DNA of 64,000 bases from Pseudodesulfovibrio hydrargyri (GCF_001874525.1 NZ_LKAQ01000004.1:2199590-2263589); one strand, 5' to 3'; positions 44,353-54,059 are shown, numbered from the stretch's first letter. Made by a program: numbers and translations. The notes: generated from the letters alone by a model not told the origin.

Positions 44353-45389
44353 GACACCGCCTTCATGGCCTTGCGCAGGTCTTCCACGAACTCGTCGACC
44401 ATCGCCTCGGTGGTGGCCCAGGAGGTCATCCAGCGCACGGTCTGGTCGTGTTCGTTCCAGACGTAGAAATAGTACTTCTTGAGCAGGATTTCCGTGGCCT
44501 CGGGCGGGATGTGGGCGAACAGGGAGTTGCAGTCCACGGTGCCCTTGATGGTCACGCCGTCGATGGCCCCGGCCTTTTCGGCCAGCCGTTTGGCCATGGC
44601 GTTGGCGTTACGCGCGTTTTTGAGCCACAGGTCGTCCTTGAGGTAGGCCTCCAGCTGGGCCGAGACGAAACGCATCTTGGAGACCAGTTGCATGGCCTGC
44701 TTGCGCAGGTAGGGGAATCCCTGGCCGATGTCCGGATTGAGAAAGATCACGGCCTCGCCCATGAGGCAGCCGTTCTTGGTCCCGCCGAACGAGATGAAGT
44801 CCACGTCGAGCGCGGTGGTCATGTCGAAGAAGGAGCAGTCCAGGGCCGCGCAGGCGTTGGCCAGGCGCGCGCCGTCCATGTGCACCAGCAGGTCGCGGTC
44901 GTGGGCGAACTCCACCAGGTCCTCGATCTCCTTCAATGTGTACAGCTTGCCCACCTCGGTGGGCTGGGTGATGGAGATGACCTTGGGCTGGGAGGCGTGC
45001 ACGAAGCCGATGTGGCCGAGGTAGGGGGCGATCATACCGGGCGTGAGCTTGCCGTCCGGGGACGGGATGGGCACCAGCTTGATGCCGCCGAAGGCCTCGG
45101 GCGCGCCGCACTCGTCGTTGTTGATGTGGGCCTGCTCGGCGCAGAGCACCGAGTTGTAGGTGTGGGTCACGGAGCGCAGGCCGAGCACGTTGGCCGCCGT
45201 GCCGGTGGTCACGTAGTGGATGCGCGCCTGGGACCCGAAGAACTCCTTGAACACCTCGTCGGTGTGGATGGACAGTTCGTCGTCGCCGTAGGACTTGAGA
45301 TGGCCCGTGTTGACCCGGACCACGGCCTCCATGACGGCCGGGTGGGCTCCGGAGTTGTTGTCGCTGGCAAAGGATTTCAAATCGCTCAT
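44349..45389 (-). CDS. ltaE: Low-specificity L-threonine aldolase
   Basis: A PLP enzyme splitting threonine into glycine and acetaldehyde. The 346-residue product has DNNSGAHPAVMEA at the N terminus, then TTGTAANVLGL, VHMDGARLANA (PLP-binding Asp) and the Schiff-base Lys in SFGGTKNGCL. Fourteen bases separate it from the upstream GDSL gene, so a four-gene transcript is likely. Confidence 0.93.
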   Translation of the reverse strand: MSDLKSFASDNNSGAHPAVMEAVVRVNTGHLKSYGDDELSIHTDEVFKEFFGSQARIHYVTTGTAANVLGLRSVTHTYNSVLCAEQAHINNDECGAPEAFGGIKLVPIPSPDGKLTPGMIAPYLGHIGFVHASQPKVISITQPTEVGKLYTLKEIEDLVEFAHDRDLLVHMDGARLANACAALDCSFFDMTTALDVDFISFGGTKNGCLMGEAVIFLNPDIGQGFPYLRKQAMQLVSKMRFVSAQLEAYLKDDLWLKNARNANAMAKRLAEKAGAIDGVTIKGTVDCNSLFAHIPPEATEILLKKYYFYVWNEHDQTVRWMTSWATTEAMVDEFVEDLRKAMKAVS

Positions 45390-45403
45390 TTCTTATCGCT
45401 CGT

Positions 45404-45985
45404 TTATTGGTCCAGTCCGAGGAACTCCCGGACCGCGTGGGTTTGCATAAGGTATTCGGCCAGGGTCGCGTAGCCCTTGGCCGTGGGATGGACATTGTCG
45501 TGGGCCGCCAGGGCCTTGGCGTAGGCGTCGGATTCCAGCAGGAAGCCGGTCACCGGGACGTGGGGCACGCCGAGTCGTTCGCATACGGACTCGAACCCCA
45601 GGGAAAGCTGGACGATGCGCTCGTTTTTGTCCTGGTCGGCCACGGGCATGGGGCCGATGAACAGGGTCGGGCCCAACGCCTTGGCCCCGGCCAGGATGGC
45701 CTCGGCGTTGTCGAAGGAGGTCTTGGCGGGCACGTCGTTGGAGATGTCGGCCACGCCGAAGGAGAAGACCAGCCGGGTGTTTTGGCCCGGCAGGAAGCGG
45801 CGCGTGACCTCCTCCTTCCAGCGGTCGCGAATCTTGGTCGTGGTGTTGGCGCGCACGCCGAGGTTGTACCAGGTCAGGTCCTGCCCGTGGCGCATCATGG
45901 CGGACGCGAGCCGCCCGGGCCAGCCCAGCCCTGCCTCGTCGCCGCAGCCCAGCGTCAGGGAATCGCCGATGAAAAAGGTGATCAT
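45404..45985 (-). CDS. SGNH/GDSL-family hydrolase
   Basis: The 193-residue esterase-like protein starts MITFFIGDSLTLG with the nucleophile Ser in GDSL. Block III is FSFGVADISND, and the catalytic Asp-His pair is DNVHPTAKGY. No signal peptide, so it is cytoplasmic. Substrate unknown. Nine bases after the flavin-binding protein gene. Confidence 0.9.
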   Translation of the reverse strand: MITFFIGDSLTLGCGDEAGLGWPGRLASAMMRHGQDLTWYNLGVRANTTTKIRDRWKEEVTRRFLPGQNTRLVFSFGVADISNDVPAKTSFDNAEAILAGAKALGPTLFIGPMPVADQDKNERIVQLSLGFESVCERLGVPHVPVTGFLLESDAYAKALAAHDNVHPTAKGYATLAEYLMQTHAVREFLGLDQ

Positions 45986-45994
45986 GGTGCCCTC

Positions 45995-46444
45995 CTATTC
46001 CTTGATCCGCGCGGTGGCGGACGTGATGTCGATGGCGTAGGCGGCGGTCACGGGCAGATACTTTTCGTTGTAGGGCATGGTCCGGCCCGCGTACTTGAGG
46101 GTCAGCAGGTCCAGCGCGCGCATCTTCTCGTCGCCGGTAAGCAGGCGCGGCACGCCGCAGCCCATGACCGAGCGGAAACGGTAGCCCAGCTTGCAGGCGT
46201 TCTCGTCGCTGGTCTTGAAGCGCACGTCCACGGCGGCGGAAAAGGCCAGGGGCGCGCCCGAGTCGAGGCAGGCGGCCTTGCGGCCCTTTTTGCCCGAGTG
46301 GAGGAAGAGGGTGTCGCCCTGAACCGCGAAATTCACGGGCACACAGTACGGACCTTCGTCGTCGGCCAGGGCCAGCCAGACCACCTCGGCCTTGTCCAGG
46401 ATGTCGGCCACCACGCTCTTGTCTTCGGTCACGCTCTTGCGCAT
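45995..46444 (-). CDS. Pyridoxamine 5'-phosphate oxidase-family (NimA-like) protein
   Basis: The 149-residue split-barrel protein resembles NimA-type flavin-binding proteins: VVWLALADDEGPYCVPVNFAVQGDTLFLHSGKKGRKAACL and later GYRFRSVMGCGVPRLLTGDEKMRALDLLTLKYAGR. It could reduce small aromatic compounds using FMN. First gene of the minus-strand set; divergent from the glycosyltransferase genes. Confidence 0.85.
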   Translation of the reverse strand: MRKSVTEDKSVVADILDKAEVVWLALADDEGPYCVPVNFAVQGDTLFLHSGKKGRKAACLDSGAPLAFSAAVDVRFKTSDENACKLGYRFRSVMGCGVPRLLTGDEKMRALDLLTLKYAGRTMPYNEKYLPVTAAYAIDITSATARIKE

Positions 46445-46493
46445 CGCTTCCTCCGGTCTTTATTAAAAAGGGCAAACAGTCTAGTAATCACCC

Positions 46494-47207
46494 ATGGACC
46501 CGATGGCAACCTCCGCACGTTCCATTTCCGTGATCATTCCGGTGTTCGGCGAGTCCGCGATCATCTCGCAAACCGTCCGGCAGGTGCGCGCGTCCGCTTC
46601 GGGCCGCCCGGTGGAGATCGTGGTGGCCGACGGCGGGCCGGGCCACGCGACCCTGGCCGCCCTGGGCGAACCGGACGTGATCGGGGTGCGCTGCCCGCCC
46701 GGCCGGGGCGTGCAGATGAACGCGGGCGCGGCCGTGGCCGGGGGCGGGGTCCTGCTCTTCCTGCACGCGGACACCCGGCTGCCCAAGAACTGGCCCGCAG
46801 CCGTGGACCGCGCTCTCCATGATGTCCGTGCCGGGGCCTTTTCCCTGGCCGTCGACTCCCCCCGCACCAGCCTGGCCGTGGTCGCCCGGTTCGCCAACCT
46901 GCGTTCGCGGTTCGAGCGCGTACCCTACGGCGACCAGGCCCCGTTCCTCGACGCCGCGCTGTTTCGCGAACTGGGCGGATTCGCGCCCATCCCGATCATG
47001 GAGGACGTGGACCTGTTCCGGCGGCTCAAGCGGCGGGGCGAGCCCATCGCCATCCTCAGGGAGCGCGTCCTGACCTCCCCCCGGCGCTGGGAGCGGGACG
47101 GCGTGGTCCGGCGGACCCTGGGCAACTGGCGGCTGCGGCTGTGCTACGCCCTGGGCGCCGCGCCCGAGGACCTGGCCCGCTCCTACAGGCCGGACCGGGA
47201 GGAGTGA
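46494..47207 (+). CDS. Family 2 glycosyltransferase (TIGR04283-like)
   Basis: The 237-residue GT-A protein begins ISVIIPVFGESAIISQTVRQV and has VVADGGPGHAT, a relaxed DGS motif, then LLFLHADTRLP with the metal-binding Asp and IMEDVDLFRRLKRRG. The family is often labelled arsenosugar biosynthesis by databases, but no arsenic genes are here, so I leave the substrate open. It overlaps the next gene by one base (TGATG). Confidence 0.88.
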   Translation: MDPMATSARSISVIIPVFGESAIISQTVRQVRASASGRPVEIVVADGGPGHATLAALGEPDVIGVRCPPGRGVQMNAGAAVAGGGVLLFLHADTRLPKNWPAAVDRALHDVRAGAFSLAVDSPRTSLAVVARFANLRSRFERVPYGDQAPFLDAALFRELGGFAPIPIMEDVDLFRRLKRRGEPIAILRERVLTSPRRWERDGVVRRTLGNWRLRLCYALGAAPEDLARSYRPDREE

Positions 47208-47890
47208 TGCGCGACTGCCTGCTGTTCTTCGTCCGGTATCCCGAGCCGGGCCGGGTCAAGACCCGGCTTATCGGCCCGGCCTCGCCCGCACTGGTGGCCG
47301 ACTTCTATGCGGCCCTGGTCGGGGACGCGCTTTTTCGACTGAGCGGTGCCATCGGCGCGGACCTGTTTGTCTGTTTTACGCCCGCCGGGCGGGAGGAGGC
47401 CGCGCGCCGCTGGCTCGGCCCGGAACAACGTCTCCTGGCCCAGCGGGGCCAAGGGTTGGGCGAGCGCATGGCCAACGCGTTCCGGGATGCCTTTGCCCTG
47501 GGCTACGACCGGGCGGTTCTGACCGGCAGCGACATTCCCGGCCTGACGCCCGGAGTCGTCCGCCGGGGGCTCGACGCGCTTACGCCCGGGCGGGCTGCCC
47601 TTGGGCCTGCCGAGGACGGCGGCTACTATCTCGCGGGCTTCCATCGCGACGGGTTCGTCCCGGCCCTGTTCGACGAGGCGGAGTGGGGCGGCTCCGGGGT
47701 GTTTGCGCGTGCCCTGGAGCGGCTGACCGGGGCGGGCATGGAAACGGCCGAGCTCGACCGGCTGGCGGACCTGGACACCGTGGACGGCCTGCGGGCCCTG
47801 CTCGATTCGCCGGATTGTCCCCTGGCCGGGCGCGCCCTGGCCCTGGGCCGGCAGGTGGCCGGGCGCCGGCCTGAGAGGGGCAACCGGTAA
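47207..47890 (+). CDS. DUF2064 (TIGR04282-like) nucleotidyltransferase-fold protein
   Basis: The 227-residue product starts LLFFVRYPEPGRVKTRLIG, the family signature, followed by RGQGLGERMANAF, LTGSDIPGLTPGVVRRGLDAL and LGPAEDGGYYLAGF. These proteins resemble CofC/MobA-type transferases. They commonly pair with TIGR04283 glycosyltransferases, as here, and probably act in one pathway. The start sits in a stop-start overlap. Confidence 0.88.
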   Translation: MRDCLLFFVRYPEPGRVKTRLIGPASPALVADFYAALVGDALFRLSGAIGADLFVCFTPAGREEAARRWLGPEQRLLAQRGQGLGERMANAFRDAFALGYDRAVLTGSDIPGLTPGVVRRGLDALTPGRAALGPAEDGGYYLAGFHRDGFVPALFDEAEWGGSGVFARALERLTGAGMETAELDRLADLDTVDGLRALLDSPDCPLAGRALALGRQVAGRRPERGNR

Positions 47891-47976
47891 TATTAGCAGG
47901 GGAAAAAAGGGGAGGGTGTTGCCCTTGATGGGGATATCGGTATACTCGTACCAGTAATCCCAGACAGGAGCATCCC

Positions 47977-49344
47977 ATGACCCGACCCGAGGACAGGCCG
48001 CTGCCCGTTCATTACGTACTCAGTTCCTTTGACAAGTTCTTCCGCATGGAGGCCGCGGGCGGGATAGCGCTCATGGTCTGCACCGTCGCGGCCCTGGTCT
48101 GGGCCAACTCGCCGTGGGCCGCGTCCTACGACGGGCTGTGGCAGACCCGGCTGACCGTGGGCGTGGGCGGCTGGGTCCTGTCCAAGCCCGCGCTGCTGTG
48201 GATCAACGACGGGCTCATGGCCATCTTCTTCTTCCTGGTCGGGCTGGAGATCAAGCGCGAACTGCTGGTGGGCGGACTGTCCACCCCCAGCCAGACCATC
48301 ATGCCCGTGGCCGCGGCCGTGGGCGGCATGGCCGTGCCCGCGCTGATCTTCTTTGGCCTGAACGCGGGACACGAGTCCGTGGCTGGCTGGGGCATCCCCA
48401 TGGCCACGGACATCGCCTTCGCGCTCGGCATCATGTCGCTGCTGGGCAGCCGGGTGCCCGTGGGGCTCAAGATATTCCTGACCGCCGTGGCCATCGTGGA
48501 CGACATCGGGGCCATCCTGGTCATCGCCGTCTTCTACACCGCCTCCCTGAACCTGGCGGCCCTGCTCGCGGGGCTGGCCGGGCTGGCGCTCATGGCCGTG
48601 CTCAACCTGCGCTGGCGCATCCGTCATTCCATCCCCTACCTGGTCCTCGGGGTGGTGGTCTGGTTCGCCTTTCTCCTGTCCGGCATTCACGCGACCATCG
48701 CGGGCGTGCTGGCGGCCATGACCATCCCGGCCGGGACGCGCATGAACTGCGCCACCTTCGTCGAGGAACTGCGCGAGGCGGCCGAGGTCTTCGAGATGGC
48801 CGTCACCCCTGGCAAGAACGTGCTGACCAACAAGGAACAGCAGATGGCCCTGCACTCCATGGAGCACGCCTACGAGGCGGCCACCACGCCGCTGCAGAAC
48901 ATCGAGCACGCCCTGCACCCGTGGGTCTCGTTCTGCATCATGCCGGTCTTCGCCCTGGCCAACGCGGGCGTGGCCCTGGACGCGGAGGTCTTCCGCGAAC
49001 TGCTCACCCCGGTTTCGCTCGGCGTGTTCGTCGGCCTGGTCGTGGGCAAGCAGGCCGGCGTGACCGGGGCGTGCTGGCTGGTCCACCGGCTCGGCCTGGC
49101 CGCCTTCCCGGACCGGACCACGTTGGTCCACCTGTGGGGCGCGGCCTGCCTGGCGGGCGTGGGCTTCACCATGTCCATCTTCATCGGCAACCTGGCGTTC
49201 GACGAGGGCACCTCCCTGGTGGCCCTGGCCAAGATCGCCATTCTGTTCGCCTCCCTGGTCTCCGGCGGGCTCGGCTATCTCGTCCTTCGGTACATGGCCC
49301 CGGAAGCGGCGGCGGACGATCCCGAAAACATCACGCAGGCCTGA
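47977..49344 (+). CDS. nhaA: Na+/H+ antiporter NhaA
   Basis: The 455-residue inner-membrane antiporter exchanges sodium for protons and controls pH and salt. The ion-binding pair of Asp residues lies in AVAIVDDIGAILVIA; other motifs are MAIFFFLVGLEIKRELLVG, ATDIAFALGIMSLLG and GKQAGV. It is longer than E. coli NhaA, with an extra cytoplasmic segment near 255-290. Monocistronic, with a terminator 20 bases on. In keeping with marine or saline habitats. Confidence 0.95.
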   Translation: MTRPEDRPLPVHYVLSSFDKFFRMEAAGGIALMVCTVAALVWANSPWAASYDGLWQTRLTVGVGGWVLSKPALLWINDGLMAIFFFLVGLEIKRELLVGGLSTPSQTIMPVAAAVGGMAVPALIFFGLNAGHESVAGWGIPMATDIAFALGIMSLLGSRVPVGLKIFLTAVAIVDDIGAILVIAVFYTASLNLAALLAGLAGLALMAVLNLRWRIRHSIPYLVLGVVVWFAFLLSGIHATIAGVLAAMTIPAGTRMNCATFVEELREAAEVFEMAVTPGKNVLTNKEQQMALHSMEHAYEAATTPLQNIEHALHPWVSFCIMPVFALANAGVALDAEVFRELLTPVSLGVFVGLVVGKQAGVTGACWLVHRLGLAAFPDRTTLVHLWGAACLAGVGFTMSIFIGNLAFDEGTSLVALAKIAILFASLVSGGLGYLVLRYMAPEAAADDPENITQA

Positions 49345-49364
49345 GCCGCGCGTGAAGCAACGGC

Positions 49365-49398
49365 AAAGCCCCCGGCGAGGATCATCGTAGGGGGCTTT
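49365..49398 (+). terminator. Terminator of nhaA
   Basis: AAAGCCCCC (49365-49373) pairs with GGGGGCTTT (49390-49398), followed by further T residues. It can also serve the convergent gene. Confidence 0.88.
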
Positions 49399-49419
49399 TT
49401 CCTTTTTGGTGCCGCGCGG

Positions 49420-50951
49420 CTATCGCACGGTGTAGATGGTCGTGGTTCCGGAGACCTCGTTGCCCACGATGAGCAAGGGGGTTCCGGTGTGGCTCTCGGC
49501 GGCGGGCACGAAGTGGATGCCCTCGGGGCCGAGGTCCCCGGCCGTGCCCTTTTCCGGGTCGCCCGAGAAGTCGCGGTCCAGGCGGTAGGTCGCGAACGAG
49601 GGGGCCTTGGGGTCGGTGATGTCGAAGACCATGATCCCGCCCATGCGCTCCAGGCCCACGAAGGCGTAGGTCCGGCCGTCGATGACGCCGATCTCGGCGG
49701 ACTCGGGCTCGCACCCCTTGTCGTCGGAGCGGTTGTCGAACTTGTTCTCGTCGTTGGTGGTGTTGAACCAGTCGGCGTGGTCGCGGGCCAGGATGCGCTC
49801 GAACGCGTCGCCGGAGTCGAAGACCAGGTTGCCGTTTTCGTCCCATATGGAGAAGGAGCGGCCGCCGAAACCGACGATGCGGTCGTAGTCGCCGTCGCCG
49901 TCCGTGTCGGACAGGTCCGGGATGGTCTTGAGCCGTCCCAGTCCCTTTTCATCCTGCAACCCGGCTGCGTCGGGGAACGCCTTGGGATCGAGCCTGGCCT
50001 TGGCCAGCCGCTTCTCGTCGGCATAGTCGCCGTACTCGCGGGAGTCGCCCTCGTTGGCGGTGACGAAGTAGTTGCGCCCGTCCATGGCGAAGGCGGACAG
50101 GCCGTCAGGCATGTAGGCCGAGTACACGGGCCAGTGCTTCAGGTTGACCGCCTTGTCCTTGTCGCTGGCGTCCATGACCAGGCCGGACCAGTCCTTGAGG
50201 CCCAGCGCCAGGATTTTGGTTACCTTGGCCTGGGCCAGATCGACCACGGCCACGCTGTTGTTCTCCTGCAGGGTGACGAAGGCCAGCCTGGAGTCCGGGG
50301 ACACTGCGACGTACTCGGGCTCCAGGTCCTGGGCCACGGTGGAGCCGGGGTGCGAGATGCGGATTCCCTGGGCCTGGAGGTGCTCCTTGAAAGGATTGAA
50401 GGCGGTGAACGTGACGTTGTGGTTCACGGCTTTGTCCAGGCCGCCGGAGATGTCGATGACCGAGACCGAGCCTTCAGGGTCCACCGAGTAGTCCTTGTTC
50501 GGCTCGCCCTCGCAGGCGGCCAGGATGTACCTGCCGTCGGGCGAGAAGGTGACCATGTCGGGCAGGGCGCCCACGCGGAATACCGCCAAGGGCCTGCCCG
50601 TGCGGTCCACCACGACCACACGGCCGGGGGCCTGCTTGGGATCGGCCTCCACGGCCACGCTATCATGCCGTCGTGGTAGGCCACGGAGTTGGCGCCCTTG
50701 CCGTACCGGGAAAAGTCGAAGCTGGTCTTTTTGACCGGCTTGCGGATGTCCGTGACGTCGAGCACGTCGATGACGTTCTTGTGGGCGTTGACCACGTAGA
50801 CCTGCTTGCCTTCGGGGTCGTAGGCCACGATCTCGGCGGCGGATTCGTTGAAGATGCCGGAGGCATAGGTCCCGGCGGGCGTGAGTTCGAGAGCGAAGGC
50901 GTTGGCGGCCATGAGCAGGACGCTCAGGGCGGCGAAGAAGAGTCGTTGCAT
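49420..50951 (-). pseudogene. Choice-of-anchor I family exported beta-propeller protein, interrupted by a frameshift
   Basis: Two adjacent minus-strand frames make one protein. From ATG at 50951, a signal peptide (LFFAALSVLLMAANAFA) leads into GKQVYVVNAHKNVIDVLDV and SVAYHDGMIA. The match then jumps frame near 50657-50661 to VAVEADPKQAPGRVVVVD and runs to the stop at 49420 with VTANEGDSREYGDY, DGDGDYDRIVGFGGRSFSIWD and GPEGIHFVPA. The family expects IAVAVEA without a break, so one base appears to be missing. Joined, the protein is about 510 residues and periplasmic. Its role is unknown; relatives are often called alkaline-phosphatase-like. The break is either a real mutation or a sequencing error. 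Confidence 0.82.
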
Positions 50952-51058
50952 TCCATCCTCCTGGGCTGCGCTTGGGTTGGCGATCGGTGGAGGACCATAG
51001 CACCGTCCGATGACGGGACCGTGAATCGCGGGTGACGATTACATGGAGGCGGAAGCGG

Positions 51059-51328
51059 CTAGAAGTCGATCAGCCCCAACGGGTCCAGTTCCGAGACCTC
51101 CACGCGGACAAAGGTGGCCACGTCGAAGAAGAGGTCCGAGGTGATTTCGGTCAGCCGCCACCGGCTGCCCGTGCCGAACGAGTTCCACAGTTCGGTCTGG
51201 ATGCCCTGGCGGACCTTGAAGGACACGGTGTCCACTTCGGGGTCGGATCCCTCCAGGTGGGTCTGCATGAGCGGCACCAGGCCGCAGGTGACGTGTTGCA
51301 CGTCGATCGGTTCGGATTCCTTGGTCAT
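51059..51328 (-). CDS. Small hypothetical protein after mnmE
   Basis: The 89-residue acidic protein (IDVQHVTCGLVPLMQTHLEGSD, then FFDVATFVRVEVSELDPLGLIDF) begins two bases after the mnmE stop and should be translated from the same message. Homologues in this position probably exist in relatives, but I recognise no family. Confidence 0.65.
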   Translation of the reverse strand: MTKESEPIDVQHVTCGLVPLMQTHLEGSDPEVDTVSFKVRQGIQTELWNSFGTGSRWRLTEITSDLFFDVATFVRVEVSELDPLGLIDF

Positions 51329-51330
51329 GG

Positions 51331-52722
51331 CTATTTCCCTATGCAGAACGAGTCGAAGATGGAGTTGAGCACGTCACTGGCCGCGATCTCGCCGGTGATC
51401 CCGGCGAGCACGTCGCAGGCGGTTTCCAGACGCACGCTCAAGAGGTCGTAGGGGATTCCGGCGTCGGCATCGCCGCTCAGGTCGGCCAGTTCGCGGTCGG
51501 CCTTTGCCAGCACGGCGGCCTGGCGGGCATTGGGCGCGAGTTCGTCCGGATCGGGCTGGCCCGCTTCCTTGAGGATGCGCTCGCGGATGCGCGACGCCAG
51601 ATGATCCAGACCCGCGCCGGTCTTGGCCGACACGGCCACGGTCTCGAAACCCAGATCGGCGAGCGGTGCGCCGTTGCTCTCGTCAAAACCGTCGAGGTCC
51701 GCCTTGTTCAGCACGGCCAGTCCCTTGTCCGGGCCGGTGCGCCGGGCGGCGTCCAGGGTGTCCCGGTCCACGCTTGCCGTGCCGTCCATGAGCAACAGGA
51801 CCAGGTCGGCCCGGTCCATGAGCTCGCGGCCCATGGTCAGCCCGGCGGCCTCCACGGCGTCGTCCGTGGCCCGGATGCCCGCAGTATCGGCCAGCCGGAT
51901 GGTCAGCCCGTCCAGATTCAGGGTCTCCTCCAGGTAGTCGCGGGTGGTCCCGGGCTGGTCCGTGACGATGGCCCGGTTGCGCCCGAGCAGCGCGTTCATC
52001 AGGCTCGACTTGCCCGCGTTGACCCGGCCCGCCAGGACCGCCAGGGCTCCTTCGCGCCAGGCGCGCGTGCGGTCAACGGCCTTGAGCAGCTCGGCTATCT
52101 CGCCGCGCACGCCCTCCACCGTGTCGATCAGCTCCTCCGGGGAGAGGCATTCCAGTTCCTCGTCCGGGAAGTCCACGGCCACGGCCATCTGGGCGCGCAG
52201 TCCCTCGAGCCGGGCGCGCAGCTCCGAGATCCTGGTTCCGAGCAGGCCGGACAGCTTGACCTGGGCCAGATGCATGGCCGCCTTGGTCGGGGCGTGGATC
52301 ATCTCGGCAACGGCCTCGGCCTGGGACAGGTCCATGCGCCCGTTCATGAAGGCGCGGTAGGTGAACTCGCCGCGTTCGGCCAGGCGCGCCCCGAGGTTCA
52401 GGGCCTCCTGCATGACCGCGCCGAGCACGGCCCGGCCGCCGTGGCAGTTGATCTCGATCAGCGATTCGCCGGTGTAGGAGCGGGGGCCGGGCATGTGGGC
52501 GCAGAGCACGTCGTCCAGCTCCGTGCCGTCCGCGTCGGTTATGTGCCCGTAGTGCAGACGGTAGGGCAGAAAATCGGTGAAGGCCGGGTTCGCGGGCCGG
52601 AATATCCGGCGGGCGATGTCGAGGGCGCGCGGGCCGCTGACGCGGATGATGCCCACGCCGCCGTCGCCGGGCGGGGTGGCGATGGCCGCAATGGTGTCCT
52701 GGGAGTGCCTGGGGTCGAGCAT
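51331..52722 (-). CDS. mnmE: tRNA uridine-5-carboxymethylaminomethyl modification GTPase
   Basis: With MnmG it modifies U34 of certain tRNAs. The 463-residue product has the N-terminal formyl-THF-binding domain (DTIAAIATPPGDGGVGIIRVSG). The G domain holds GRVNAGKSSLMNALLG (P-loop; most family members have GxPNxGKSSL), DTAG and NKAD. The invariant C-terminal FCIGK, whose Cys is needed for activity, is present. It follows the jag terminator. Confidence 0.96.
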   Translation of the reverse strand: MLDPRHSQDTIAAIATPPGDGGVGIIRVSGPRALDIARRIFRPANPAFTDFLPYRLHYGHITDADGTELDDVLCAHMPGPRSYTGESLIEINCHGGRAVLGAVMQEALNLGARLAERGEFTYRAFMNGRMDLSQAEAVAEMIHAPTKAAMHLAQVKLSGLLGTRISELRARLEGLRAQMAVAVDFPDEELECLSPEELIDTVEGVRGEIAELLKAVDRTRAWREGALAVLAGRVNAGKSSLMNALLGRNRAIVTDQPGTTRDYLEETLNLDGLTIRLADTAGIRATDDAVEAAGLTMGRELMDRADLVLLLMDGTASVDRDTLDAARRTGPDKGLAVLNKADLDGFDESNGAPLADLGFETVAVSAKTGAGLDHLASRIRERILKEAGQPDPDELAPNARQAAVLAKADRELADLSGDADAGIPYDLLSVRLETACDVLAGITGEIAASDVLNSIFDSFCIGK

Positions 52723-52776
52723 GAGGATTCCTTACAGGAGCTTGCCTGGAATGGCAAAGCCGTTTCACGCACGAAA

Positions 52777-52800
52777 AAGGCCGCCCATGTGGGCGGCCTT
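52777..52800 (-). terminator. Terminator between jag and mnmE
   Basis: AAGGCCGCCCA (52777-52787) and TGGGCGGCCTT (52790-52800) form a near-perfect stem, followed on the minus strand by further T residues. It ends the rpmH-rnpA-yidD-yidC-jag transcript. Confidence 0.88.
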
Positions 52801-52940
52801 CGTAAAATCACAAGGCGTTAGAGAGTGGTGCAGCCGTGTATTTCCTCCAGGTGGGCTTTCACTGCGGCGTAGCCTTCTACGTGAGAATGAAAGGGTGCCT
52901 GGAAAAATGTGCGAATGCGCCGTTCTCGGGAGCCGCAGCC

Positions 52941-54014
52941 CTAGTAGCGGGCGCGGCCGTTGCCGTTCTTGCGGCTCTTGGGGACGATGAGCACGCGCTT
53001 CATGGGACCGTCGCCTTTGGAGCGGGTGAAGACCGTCTCGTTGTCCTGCAGGGCCAGGTGGATGACCCGGCGGTGGTAGGAGGACAGGGGCTTGGTGGAC
53101 TGGGTCCGGCCCAGGCTGTCCGCCTTCTCGGCCAGGTGCCAGGCGATCTGCCTGAGCTTGTCGTCCTGGCGTTCGCGGTAGTCGCCGGTGTCCACCTGGA
53201 TGCGCACCGAGGCCTCCATCTTGCGGGAGACCAGCCGGTTGACCAGGTACTGGATGGAGGACAGAGTCTGTCCCTCTCGGCCGATGATCAGGCCGGAGTT
53301 CTCCTCGTCGTCGATGAAGACCTTGACCCGGTCGGATTCCAGGGTGATCTCCACGGCGGTTTCGCCCACGATGGGAGTCAGCAGCTCGCCCATGACCTCG
53401 CGAACGGCGTTCTCGAGGAGTTCCGGATCGAACTCGGACATGTCGGTGCGCGGACGTTCCTCGCGCGGTTCCCGGGGTTCGCGCGGCTCCCGGGGCTCCC
53501 GGGATTCGCGCGGCTTGCGTTCACGCGGCTTGCGCTCGCGGCCCTTCTTTTCGCCCTTGGGCTGGCGGGGCTTTTTGTCGCGGGGCTTGCGCGCCGGGGC
53601 GTCGTCGGCCGGTTCGGGCTTGGCCACGTTGCCGTTGACGTCGTTGTATTCCTCGACCGGGATGAAGTTGCCGTTGGGCTCGTCCTCGATGATCTCGGCG
53701 GTCTCGGGCTGTTCCGTGAACGCCACGGTTTCCTCGGCAGCGGGGGCAGGGGCCTTGGCCTCGCGTTTGGGCTTGGCCTGGCGCTTGGGCTTGGCCGGCT
53801 TGTCCTCGCCGTTGAGGATGTCGGAGGCGTTTACCTGGGCGCGGGGCCGGGCCTGTACCTTGGCCTTTTTCACGCCCATGATGCCGAAGATGCCGGAAGA
53901 GCCTCCGGACAGGATTTCTATTTCAAGCCGATCGCGCTGCAGATTGAAGTAATCACAGGCGCTTTCGATTGCTTCGTCCAGGTCCTTCCCCTGGAATTCC
54001 TTGAAGTCACTCAT
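52941..54014 (-). CDS. jag: RNA-binding protein Jag (KhpB)
   Basis: The 357-residue product has an N-terminal Jag-N domain (DFKEFQGKDLDEAIESACDYF). A long charged linker follows, with Arg-Glu-Pro repeats near residues 160-190. Then come a KH domain (VFIDDEENSGLIIGREGQTLSSIQYLVN, GREG loop) and a C-terminal R3H domain (YHRRVIHLALQDNETVFTRSKGDGPMKRV). It binds RNA and affects cell envelope growth in other bacteria. The linker is longer than usual. Forty-five bases after yidC. Confidence 0.93.
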   Translation of the reverse strand: MSDFKEFQGKDLDEAIESACDYFNLQRDRLEIEILSGGSSGIFGIMGVKKAKVQARPRAQVNASDILNGEDKPAKPKRQAKPKREAKAPAPAAEETVAFTEQPETAEIIEDEPNGNFIPVEEYNDVNGNVAKPEPADDAPARKPRDKKPRQPKGEKKGRERKPRERKPRESREPREPREPREPREERPRTDMSEFDPELLENAVREVMGELLTPIVGETAVEITLESDRVKVFIDDEENSGLIIGREGQTLSSIQYLVNRLVSRKMEASVRIQVDTGDYRERQDDKLRQIAWHLAEKADSLGRTQSTKPLSSYHRRVIHLALQDNETVFTRSKGDGPMKRVLIVPKSRKNGNGRARY

Positions 54015-54059
54015 TCTCGTATCCTTCTCTAGCCGGGGTGATGAAGCCCCCCGGTGGCG

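Noticed and set aside
46494..47890. Arsenosugar biosynthesis locus
   Set aside because: The two genes match families with that database label, but no arsenic methylation or resistance gene is adjacent.
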